35,467 nucleotides of DNA from Bacteroidaceae bacterium (GTDB lineage: Bacteria > Bacteroidota > Bacteroidia > Bacteroidales > Bacteroidaceae). The notes under the pieces are model-generated. The model was given only the letters and a program-made list of their open reading frames with translations. It was not told where the DNA came from and searched no databases. Below, one piece after another: positions 8,281-16,318 of the stretch. Location of the stretch: contig JAFVTL010000027.1 in assembly GCA_017503235.1 (NCBI GenBank), positions 1 through 35,467 of the forward strand. Reading direction: 5' to 3'. Position 1 is the first letter of the stretch; every line of letters begins with the position of its first letter. A program made the translations under genes and the position numbers.

Positions 8281-11200
8281 TTAGAATGAGAAGAGTACAC
8301 CGCACATGAAGCTCTGTGCACTCGGGAATGAACAGAAGTTGTAACCCGGAGTAAATGTACCACCGGCGTAGTCCACATTGTAACCTTTGTATCCTGTAAA
8401 GGTATGGAGGTTCTGAGCGGAAACATAGAGGCGTACATTGTTCACATAACCATGGAACCATTGATCGGGGCAGTTGTAACCCAATTCAATGTTGGCAATT
8501 TTCCAATAGGCAGCATTCTGAATCTTACGGCTGCTGAACAGGTCGTTCCATGCCAAAGTTGCATTGTTAGCAGCATAAGTACGAGGAACCTTGGAGATAT
8601 AAGTATCACCATCCCATTGGTTGGCAGCAAGCATAGCTACGTCCTTATTGCCATAACCATAGCAAGAATTCAAACTGTTGTAGATATCATCAGCTACATG
8701 ATAGTCCAATGCTCCGAAAGTAGAGATGCTCAAATCAAAGTTTTTGTATTCCAATTGTGCACTCAAACCGAAGTTGATTTTCGGCAAACCACTGCCAAGA
8801 ACAGTCTGGTCGTCACCGTTAATTATACCATCATCGTTGATATCCTTATAAAGACAGTCACCTACGTTGGCACCTTCTTGAGTAGGATGATTGTCCAAAT
8901 CGGCTTGTGTACGGGCAATACCATCATAGACCCAACCATAGAACTGGCCGATTTCTTCACCTACATAAGTAGCGTATGCACCGGTAATGTATTTGTCAGT
9001 ACCGAAGCCAAGCGAAGTAACCTTGTTTTTCAGGGTACTCAAGTTGGCACTGATTGAGTGTTTCAACGGATGGTCGCTGTTGCGATATGTCAAAGAGAAT
9101 TCGAAACCACTGTTTTCCATGGAAGCGGCATTCATGGTTACTGTTGTATTGGCAACACCGGCGCTGGAAGGAACAGGAACACTGTAAAGCAAGTCTTCGG
9201 AAGTATTCTTGTACCATTCAGCAGTGAACTCGATACGGTTGTTCAAGAAGGCCAAGTCGATACCTACGTTAGCAGTTTTCTTCTTTTCCCATGCAATGTT
9301 TTCATTGACGAAAGTAGATACGGCCGAACCGGTCACTACATTGTTTCCGAAACTGTAAGTCATGTTGTTACGAGCCAGAGTTGCTTGATACATGTATTCG
9401 CCGATATTTTCATTACCGAGTATACCGTAACTACCGCGAATCTTGAACATGTTGACTACATCGCGATTGAATGGGAAGAAACTTTCCTTATCGAAACGCC
9501 AACCCAAAGAAACAGACGGGAAGGTTTCCCAACGGATATCTTTTGTCAAACGAGAACTACCGTCGCGACGTACAACTGCTGAAATCAAATATTTGCCATC
9601 AAAGTCGTAATTCAAACGAGCAATGTAAGAAGCCAATGCATGTTTGTATTCCCATGAATCAGAATAAGTGTCGTTTGCATTCTGAAGTTGCAGGAAGTAA
9701 GGTTCAGAGAAGTTAACACCCCAACCGGAATTAGTCTGCGTATTTTCTTCCTGATAAGTTTGACCCACCAAAAGGTTAATATGATGCTTGCCCATTGTAC
9801 CTTCGTATGTCAATGTGTTTTCAATCAAAGCATCGGTATAAGTGCGATTGTTGATGGTCAACTTTTCATTACTCTTGTCCAAATATACACGGTTGCTTTG
9901 AATCCACGCTGGAATCCAAGTCTTGTCCTTGGCCATTGTCTTGCTGTATGACAAATTCAATTTATATGTCAACTTATGGTTCTTGCTCTTGATGCCCACC
10001 ATCTCCAAAAGATCGACATCGGCAGAACCTGAACCTACCAAACGGTCAACGATTGTGTTACGTGTCAACAAGGTGTTGACCAGCAATGGGTTGGAAGCTG
10101 AAATGTCTCCATGAATGGTGTCGTAATAAACGCCGAAACCATATGCGTCGTAATTGAAACTGCTGGCAGAACCTACTTTGTCATCGAGTACCCAAGTAGA
10201 AGGGTCATAAGCTTTGATAGTAGGTTGCATCAACAATGTGCCACGAAGCACGTTGGTAACATCACCATAAAGACCCTGTACGTATTCAGATGCGTTGGAC
10301 AGACCCATACCATCTTGATTGGAATGTGAATAAACGAGGCTGGTACGGAACTTGATGAATTTGGCATCCATGGTGTTGTTCACACGAGCTGTATAACGTT
10401 CGTAATTAGGACCGGCGCCTTCGAGTGTACCTCTTTGATTGAAATAGTCAAGAGCAACATTATAAGTGCTGTTTGCGCTACCTCCGCTAAGGTTAACATT
10501 GTGATTCTGTCTGATTCCGGTCTTGAATACTTCGTCAAACCAATCGGTATCTGTGTTGTCCATGAATTGGTATTGATTGGCAGAACCGCTGACTAAGCTG
10601 TATCCTCCAGGAAGTGGAGTACCCGAATTAGCACAAGCTTGTCCTAAATAAGTACTATATTGGTTAGCATCCATAACATCGTAAACTCCTTTGGATATTT
10701 TGTCCACACCGAAGTAACCTTTATAATCCACTTTTAAAGGCTGGTCTTTCTGACCGTTTTTGGTAGTGATGATAACCACACCATTAGCTGCTCGTGAACC
10801 ATAGATGGCTCCGGCAGAGGCATCTTTCAAAACTTGGATGGTTTCGATGTCGTTCGGAGAAAAGTCGCGTATGGTTGTACCCATAGGCACGCCATCGACT
10901 ACATACAAAGGAGCAGTACTTCCAAATGAACCGATACCGCGGATACGAACAGTTGGGTCGGCTCCCGGCTGACCGTCGGAAGTAATTTGTACACCGGCTA
11001 CCTTACCTTCCAGCATGGTAGAGATGTTGGAGTTGGAAACTCTCTTTAATTCGTCGGTATTCACGACTGCTACAGAACCAGTCAAGTCGGCTTTTTTCTG
11101 TACGCCATAACCAACGACTACTACCTGATTAAGCATTTGAACATCGGATTCCAGTTGAATCTGGTTTAATACAGCACGGCCACGGACTGCAATTTCACGG

Positions 11201-11472
11201 TCCTTGTAACCAACGTAGCTTACTACGAGAGTTGCATTAGCTGGTACATCAATAGTGAAGTTTCCGTCAAAGTCGGTGATGACACCACCTTCAGCATTCT
11301 TCAACCTAATGGTTGCACCAATGAGCGGCTCTCCATCTTGATCGACAACCTGGCCACTGACCTTAATGGTCTGTTCCTGTTGTACTGCTGCTATTACAGG
11401 AGTAGGGCAGACATTGAAACCTACCATAGTACCCCAAAATAACATAGCAGAGAATAATACATGTTTTCTCAT
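8281..11472 (-). CDS. SusC-like TonB-dependent outer-membrane transporter
   Basis: 1063 aa. Imports oligosaccharides across the outer membrane using TonB energy, paired with the SusD-like lipoprotein. After the signal peptide (cleavage likely near PVIAA), a carboxypeptidase-regulatory-like domain spans about residues 36-120 (VSGQVVDQDGEPLIGATI, VSYVGYKD). The plug follows (about 130-235; ADLTGSVAVV, GKVAGVQI, IRGIGSF, LYVVDGVP, IYGSRAANGVVIITTK), then a long beta-barrel ending in ...MCGVLFSF, with the C-terminal Phe expected for BAM-inserted porins. It lacks an N-terminal STN domain, so it is not an anti-sigma-coupled transducer, consistent with the HTCS regulation next door. It is the first gene of the leftward PUL operon, behind a leader of about 140 nt and a candidate HTCS-controlled promoter. 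Confidence 0.97.
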   Translation of the reverse strand: MRKHVLFSAMLFWGTMVGFNVCPTPVIAAVQQEQTIKVSGQVVDQDGEPLIGATIRLKNAEGGVITDFDGNFTIDVPANATLVVSYVGYKDREIAVRGRAVLNQIQLESDVQMLNQVVVVGYGVQKKADLTGSVAVVNTDELKRVSNSNISTMLEGKVAGVQITSDGQPGADPTVRIRGIGSFGSTAPLYVVDGVPMGTTIRDFSPNDIETIQVLKDASAGAIYGSRAANGVVIITTKNGQKDQPLKVDYKGYFGVDKISKGVYDVMDANQYSTYLGQACANSGTPLPGGYSLVSGSANQYQFMDNTDTDWFDEVFKTGIRQNHNVNLSGGSANSTYNVALDYFNQRGTLEGAGPNYERYTARVNNTMDAKFIKFRTSLVYSHSNQDGMGLSNASEYVQGLYGDVTNVLRGTLLMQPTIKAYDPSTWVLDDKVGSASSFNYDAYGFGVYYDTIHGDISASNPLLVNTLLTRNTIVDRLVGSGSADVDLLEMVGIKSKNHKLTYKLNLSYSKTMAKDKTWIPAWIQSNRVYLDKSNEKLTINNRTYTDALIENTLTYEGTMGKHHINLLVGQTYQEENTQTNSGWGVNFSEPYFLQLQNANDTYSDSWEYKHALASYIARLNYDFDGKYLISAVVRRDGSSRLTKDIRWETFPSVSLGWRFDKESFFPFNRDVVNMFKIRGSYGILGNENIGEYMYQATLARNNMTYSFGNNVVTGSAVSTFVNENIAWEKKKTANVGIDLAFLNNRIEFTAEWYKNTSEDLLYSVPVPSSAGVANTTVTMNAASMENSGFEFSLTYRNSDHPLKHSISANLSTLKNKVTSLGFGTDKYITGAYATYVGEEIGQFYGWVYDGIARTQADLDNHPTQEGANVGDCLYKDINDDGIINGDDQTVLGSGLPKINFGLSAQLEYKNFDLSISTFGALDYHVADDIYNSLNSCYGYGNKDVAMLAANQWDGDTYISKVPRTYAANNATLAWNDLFSSRKIQNAAYWKIANIELGYNCPDQWFHGYVNNVRLYVSAQNLHTFTGYKGYNVDYAGGTFTPGYNFCSFPSAQSFMCGVLFSF

Positions 11473-11616
11473 TGTAATTGATTTTAGTGTAGATAATGTT
11501 AATAGTTATTATTTAAGTTAAAGTTCAAAAGGAGTGAATAAATAAAGGGCATACAAATGCAGTTATCTTGTTCTCGTATTTATAGATTTTTAAGGTTTTA
11601 GTAGTTATTTATGCCG

Positions 11617-11624
11617 CAAATATA
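11617..11624 (-). promoter_or_regulatory. Candidate -7 box of the susC operon
   Basis: Reads TATATTTG on the minus strand, an exact TAnnTTTG match. Transcription would start near 11611, giving a leader of about 140 nt before the susC ATG. The nearest TTTG that could be a -33 box (11651-11654) is 26 nt away, too far, which suits an activator-dependent promoter. The rest of the 11473-11768 gap is AT-rich with no gene visible. Confidence 0.65.
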
Positions 11625-11645
11625 AATTATGTTATCATTTATGAA

Positions 11646-11672
11646 GTGGACAAAATAACACTTAACGTGGAT
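11646..11672 (-). promoter_or_regulatory. Candidate HTCS operator upstream of susC (21-bp direct repeat)
   Basis: On the minus strand: ATCCAC, 15 nt, GTCCAC, then 21 nt to the TATATTTG -7 box. The half-sites are 21 bp apart, two helical turns. The same arrangement and spacing recur upstream of the GH51 gene. It lies just upstream of the promoter, where an AraC-type activator would contact polymerase. That the HTCS is the factor is inference. Confidence 0.6.
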
Positions 11673-11768
11673 AAAAGGTGAGAATAGTTACATTCAAGCG
11701 TGTGAGTAACCTAAGCAGGAGAATAAAATATTATTATTACCTATTGGCCAGTGATGACTTATCTTAAT

Positions 11769-14700
11769 TTAAAAATCTCCCATTTCATCGCTATTTCTAT
11801 TCGAATCTTCATCTTCTTTTCGAACTTCCATCAGCGAACTCGGGGGTTGATTGAAATGTCGGGTAAAGCATCGGGTAAAGTATTTGGGGTCATTGAAGCC
11901 TACTTCGTATGCAATTTCTGAAATGTTTTTATTACGGGTTATCTTGTTCTTCAAAATAAGTTCGCGAGCGATGTTCAATCGGTAATTACGGATAAACTGA
12001 CCGGCTGACTGTCCAGTTAGATTCTTCATTTTCTTGTTCATCAGACTTTTGCTGACACCCATTGCTTCAATAAAATCTGTGACTTCATAATAAGAATCCT
12101 TATAGTTTTCCTTAATAATCTGCATGGCTTTTTTCAAGAACTTCATGTCACTCGATTCTTCATCAATATTCAATTCTTCGATGTCCATGTTGATGGAGAA
12201 CTTTTGCTGGTAATGCTTGCGGTTTTCCAAAATGTTGGCAATACGTGCAAGCAACAGGGTCTCATCAAAAGGTTTCAAAAGGTATTCGTCCACGCCGATT
12301 CGGAAACTTTCGATACGGGTTTCATTGGAAGTTTTGGCAGTAAGCATCAAGAAAGGAATGTGTGACAGGTTGAAGTTGGCCTTTATGCGTTTGGAGAGTT
12401 CCATGCCATCCATAACGGGCATCATGAGGTCGCTAATGATAAAGTCGATGTTTTGGGTGGCTAAAATGTCCAGTGCCTCTTTCCCTTGAGTGGCTTCGGT
12501 CACATTATAGTATTCTTCCAAAATGGAGCGGATATAACTTCTCATGTCGACATTGTCCTCTACAACCAAAATATTCAGACGGCTATTGTCAAGGGGATGC
12601 GTTGAAGGGGGTTGTTCATCAAGATCTTTTGGCTCCGTTATTTCACCTTCTTTGTCTTTAACAGATGCATAAATTAGAGGCAATAAGATGCGGAAAGAAC
12701 TACCTCCCGAAGGATTATCGTGATAGTTGATTTCTCCCTGATGCAATTGGATTATCTGTTGGCACAAATAGAGCCCGATACCTGTACCGCTTTGTCCGCT
12801 GATAGGAGTGTTGGATTGGTTGTTGACTTGGTAGAATCGGGTGAAGATTTTTTCCTGTTCACTTTCGGGAATACCAGGTCCATTGTCTTGTATGCACAAG
12901 TATAGCAGGTCTTTACCATTTCTATTCAAATAGTTTGCATATATACTGATTTTCCCCCTCTTGGGTGTAAATTTTATTGCATTACCCAATAAGTTAGTCA
13001 ATACCTTTTGCATGGCACTTTCGTCATACATGATAGGGTGACTGGATATTTTCAGCAATCGCCGCAAGGTTATCTGATGTTCGTTGGCATAAGCTTCAAA
13101 TGGCAGGAGTATATCCGACAGAAATAGATTGAAATTGTTTGGATTTGGAACTATACTCATTTTCCCGGATTCTATCTTGCGGAAATCCATCAGCTGATTG
13201 ATGAGTGACAACAGATATTTGGAGTTCTTCTCAACAAAATGAAGTTGTTCAATGACTTGAGGGTTGTAGCTAAGTTTTAAGGCACGTTCTATCGGGCCTA
13301 CAATCAGTGTTAATGGAGTGCGGAATTCATGTGTGATATTTGTGAAAAACGCCAACTTGTCAACAGTCAGTTCCTGTATCTTGTTTGACATTTCGACAAG
13401 CTGCTCTTTTTGGTTCGATATCTTGAGGTTTTGTTGTTTTAGCAATTCATTCTGGCTATACAATTCATCGGCTTGTGTTATTAGGACTTGTTTCTGTTCC
13501 TGCAGTTCATGAGTACGCTCCTTAACCTTTTCCTGCAACAATATCTGTTGTTGCTGAAAAGAATGGATTCTCCATTTCATGTAATAGTATATGATGAAAA
13601 ATAACAGCAATCCAATGAAGGCGATGAACCAATAGGTCTTATAGAAATAAGGCTCGATGTGAATATGCATGACGGCAGTATTTCCAAGCCATTGTGTTCC
13701 ATCGGGGGCATATCGCAGTTCGAAAGCATATTCACCGGAACGGAGGTTGGTGTAAGTTGCAATCCGTTGGTTGGCAGAAACCTTTTTCCATTTATCGTCA
13801 AATCCTTTCAACCGGTATGAATAAGCCGTAAGGCTGGACGAATAATAGTCCAATGCAGCAAATTCGAGGGACAGGGATTTGTCACGTTCGTGCATACGGA
13901 TTGTATTACTTGTAGGTTTTATTTCTTGTTCTCCAACTTTCAGATGGGTAAATACAATAGGAGTATACATGGTCTTGAGGTCTCTGACAGATGGTTTGAT
14001 GACTGTCAATCCGTTGATACTTCCCAAATAGATGTCTCCATTGGCCGATTTCCCTGTTGCATTCCAATAAAACTGATTGGATAACAATCCGTCTTCTCTA
14101 GTATAATTATAGAAAGTTTCATTCTCTGGTTCGAAGCAAGACAGTCCGTTGGTAGTCGTTATCCAGATACGTCCTTCATCGTCTTCTTCCAGACCCCTGA
14201 CCGAATTGCTTGCAAGTCCATCGTTTACAGTATAGCCTTTGAAGGTATAGTTTCCATCTTTGCCCATCATGGAACGATAGAAACCATATCCGTTACTGCC
14301 TATCCATATGGTTCCGTTATGCGAAAGAATGATGTCAGTAACTCTCTCCGGCAATTGGGACTCCGGTTCATCCAATTTGTACTCCCATAGCTGGTAAGAA
14401 GGCTTACCTTTGGATACTGTATGCAAATCTATGCGACATAACCCTTTAGTCATTCCAATCCATAAGTAATCTCCGTTTTCATTCAAATATCCGGTACATC
14501 CATCTATGCCTCCCAATCCATCGGCTTGAAATGGAATGGATAATTGGTTGTTCTTTATATCGTACATATATAGGTTTTCGCTGCTTCCCGCCCAAATCGC
14601 ATGGTTCAATGAATCGTAGCATATTGCGCCTATGAACCCCCATGAAGCATCGCTGAAATCGGGAGATTGTATGTGATGGAATATTTTGTTGTTATCTTTC

Positions 14701-16031
14701 AAATGAATCCATCCAAACCCTCCTCCCCAGGTCCCAACCCAGAGCCTGTTCTGATTGTCGGCTGTAAAGCAACTGACAGAATTATGGGTTAATCGAGTCG
14801 GGGGTTGAGTGCTGTAATGGGTAAACGCATGTTCGTTCGGGCCTTTTCTGTTCAGCCCTCCTTCTACCGTACCTACCCACAAAGTTCCGTAATTGTCCTC
14901 GAATATGGCATTCACTGGATTATGAGAAATGCTTCCCGGCAAGTCGCTTCTGTGTGAATAGTTTTGTACATATAGTGTCCGTTTACTTATCTTGTTGATG
15001 CCTCCAATTTCTGTACCGACCCAAATGATATCCCCATCCGTCAGTAAGCAGTTTACAAAGTCGCAGTTCAATGCATTCTGATCATTGAATCCGGTAAAGT
15101 TCCGGCTAATGCGTTCGAAAGAATCTGTAATTTCATTATAGAGGTTGACCCCTTTTAAGGTGGCGACTATAACTGTATGATTGTCGGTTACAGCAATATC
15201 CGTTATCATATTTTGTGACAACGAGTTGTCATTGTCTTCCATGTATGTATAATATTTGATGCTCTCAGTATCCATATTATAGCGTAACAATCCTCTGGAA
15301 CTTCCCATCCAAACTTCGTTGGAACGCTTGCGGATGACAGAAAAGTAAGTCTCCTGGAATTGTAGTTGTTGAGAAACCAATATGGGCTCCTGTGGTGTTG
15401 TTATATTTTCTTTTACCCGAAAAATTCCATCGTTATAATTGAACCAAATGTAATCGTCCACTTCGCATACTGTACGGATATTCTGTCCGTTTTTATTTTC
15501 GCATACTGTGATGATTTGGCTAATGCTTCCATCGGAAGACAGGATAATCTTGAATAGCTTGTTCTGTGAACAGGCCCATATATTTCCGTTGCGGCTGTGA
15601 TAGATGTGATTCACCGGATGATTCTGTATCTGACAGAGCAATTGTCCGGTTGGAGATAGGTCAAGTGTTTCCAATGTCTGTATGTCCAATAGGTTTATAC
15701 CCATCTCTCCTGCTATCCATAAGCGTTGGAAATTATCTTCAGTCATGCTGTGAATAAAATTGCTACGGAGCTTGGCTTTGGGAGTTGACCTGTTGAAAGG
15801 AATGAATTCATATCCATCATAACGGGCCACTCCCTCTCCACGGGTAGCAACCCAAAGAAAGCCTTTGCTGTCCTTGAATAAATCGTCCACAAAGTTATGA
15901 GGCATTCCATTGTCTGTTGTAATGTGAGTAATATTATATCGTTCAGACCATTTTCGAACAGTATTTTCTGTTTTGGCGCTGATAGAAAATAATACTGATA
16001 ATAGTATCAGATAATATTTGCCTGTCTTCAT
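11769..16031 (-). CDS. Hybrid two-component system regulator (HTCS) of the PUL
   Basis: 1420 aa from the ATG at 16031. An inner-membrane sensor and transcription activator in one chain. Order: Sec signal (MKTGKYYLILLSVLFSISA); a periplasmic two-propeller sensor made of many Reg_prop repeats (DGLASNSVRGLEEDDEGRIWI-type), about 25-690; a Y_Y_Y domain (AYSYRLKGFDDKW); a transmembrane helix about 798-819; a coiled coil; HisKA with phospho-His901 (ITHEFRTPLT); an HATPase with N box NLLGNAIKF, DNGPGIP and GTGIGLYL; a receiver with phospho-Asp1201 (ISDLMMPVMDG); and a C-terminal AraC helix-turn-helix (ISEIAYEVGFNDPKYFTRCF). A longer TTG-start reading to 16067 is rejected because that TTG lies in the gene's own -7 box. 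It sits between, and likely controls, the divergent susC and GH51 units; ligands are probably arabino-oligosaccharides. Confidence 0.96.
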   Translation of the reverse strand: MKTGKYYLILLSVLFSISAKTENTVRKWSERYNITHITTDNGMPHNFVDDLFKDSKGFLWVATRGEGVARYDGYEFIPFNRSTPKAKLRSNFIHSMTEDNFQRLWIAGEMGINLLDIQTLETLDLSPTGQLLCQIQNHPVNHIYHSRNGNIWACSQNKLFKIILSSDGSISQIITVCENKNGQNIRTVCEVDDYIWFNYNDGIFRVKENITTPQEPILVSQQLQFQETYFSVIRKRSNEVWMGSSRGLLRYNMDTESIKYYTYMEDNDNSLSQNMITDIAVTDNHTVIVATLKGVNLYNEITDSFERISRNFTGFNDQNALNCDFVNCLLTDGDIIWVGTEIGGINKISKRTLYVQNYSHRSDLPGSISHNPVNAIFEDNYGTLWVGTVEGGLNRKGPNEHAFTHYSTQPPTRLTHNSVSCFTADNQNRLWVGTWGGGFGWIHLKDNNKIFHHIQSPDFSDASWGFIGAICYDSLNHAIWAGSSENLYMYDIKNNQLSIPFQADGLGGIDGCTGYLNENGDYLWIGMTKGLCRIDLHTVSKGKPSYQLWEYKLDEPESQLPERVTDIILSHNGTIWIGSNGYGFYRSMMGKDGNYTFKGYTVNDGLASNSVRGLEEDDEGRIWITTTNGLSCFEPENETFYNYTREDGLLSNQFYWNATGKSANGDIYLGSINGLTVIKPSVRDLKTMYTPIVFTHLKVGEQEIKPTSNTIRMHERDKSLSLEFAALDYYSSSLTAYSYRLKGFDDKWKKVSANQRIATYTNLRSGEYAFELRYAPDGTQWLGNTAVMHIHIEPYFYKTYWFIAFIGLLLFFIIYYYMKWRIHSFQQQQILLQEKVKERTHELQEQKQVLITQADELYSQNELLKQQNLKISNQKEQLVEMSNKIQELTVDKLAFFTNITHEFRTPLTLIVGPIERALKLSYNPQVIEQLHFVEKNSKYLLSLINQLMDFRKIESGKMSIVPNPNNFNLFLSDILLPFEAYANEHQITLRRLLKISSHPIMYDESAMQKVLTNLLGNAIKFTPKRGKISIYANYLNRNGKDLLYLCIQDNGPGIPESEQEKIFTRFYQVNNQSNTPISGQSGTGIGLYLCQQIIQLHQGEINYHDNPSGGSSFRILLPLIYASVKDKEGEITEPKDLDEQPPSTHPLDNSRLNILVVEDNVDMRSYIRSILEEYYNVTEATQGKEALDILATQNIDFIISDLMMPVMDGMELSKRIKANFNLSHIPFLMLTAKTSNETRIESFRIGVDEYLLKPFDETLLLARIANILENRKHYQQKFSINMDIEELNIDEESSDMKFLKKAMQIIKENYKDSYYEVTDFIEAMGVSKSLMNKKMKNLTGQSAGQFIRNYRLNIARELILKNKITRNKNISEIAYEVGFNDPKYFTRCFTRHFNQPPSSLMEVRKEDEDSNRNSDEMGDF

Positions 16032-16064
16032 AGTTTTTCGTAGATTTGACCAGTTATTGTTAGG

Positions 16065-16097
16065 CAAAAGTATATTTTTTATTGTATTTGTAAGAAA
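16065..16097 (-). promoter_or_regulatory. Candidate promoter of the HTCS gene
   Basis: The minus strand shows a -7 box TACTTTTG (16065-16072, a TAnnTTTG match) with TTTC at 16094-16097 as a -33-like element, 21 nt apart. It gives a leader of about 25-30 nt before the ATG at 16031 and supports that start. Confidence 0.6.
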
Positions 16098-16131
16098 TGA
16101 AACCTCTCTTTTTGTGAGTGAAGTGCAAATT

Positions 16132-16158
16132 GTCCACCATTCGTGTACTATTGTCCTC
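16132..16158 (+). promoter_or_regulatory. Candidate HTCS operator upstream of GH51 (21-bp direct repeat)
   Basis: GTCCAC, 15 nt, GTCCTC on the plus strand, half-sites 21 bp apart, then exactly 21 nt to a GATATTTG -7-like box. Aligned with the susC copy it also shares internal GTGT and TnTT. It lies in the HTCS/GH51 divergent gap, closer to the GH51 side. Confidence 0.6.
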
Positions 16159-16179
16159 TTGTGGCTATGCTATTTATCT

Positions 16180-16187
16180 GATATTTG
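16180..16187 (+). promoter_or_regulatory. Candidate -7 box of the GH51-GH43 unit
   Basis: GATATTTG, one mismatch from TAnnTTTG, placed 21 nt after the operator half-site exactly as at susC. Transcription would start near 16193, giving a leader of about 125 nt. Confidence 0.5.
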
Positions 16188-16231
16188 TACCAGCTGTCAA
16201 TTATTACAAGGTTGGTTTAGGAAAGGTGGTT

Positions 16232-16273
16232 AAAGCCGTAAGAACAATGGAGGAGCATTGACTTACGGCTTTT
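16232..16273 (+). promoter_or_regulatory. Two-tier hairpin in the GH51 leader
   Basis: AAAGCCGTAAG (16232-16242) pairs perfectly with CTTACGGCTTT (16262-16272), and an inner CAATG/CATTG stem caps it. It ends 46 nt before the GH51 ATG. A run of four T follows, so it could be an attenuator or an mRNA-stabilising element; which one cannot be told from sequence. Confidence 0.6.
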
Positions 16274-16318
16274 GAAACTTAAATGTTAGAATATTATTGA
16301 TTTTAAAATTATATAACT

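Noticed and set aside
11651..11654. TTTG as a -33 box for susC.
   Set aside because: It lies 26 nt from the -7 box, longer than the usual spacing of about 19-21, and falls in the proposed operator.
16032..16067. TTG start extending the HTCS by 12 residues.
   Set aside because: The TTG is part of the TACTTTTG -7 box and the extension would bury the signal peptide starting at 16031.
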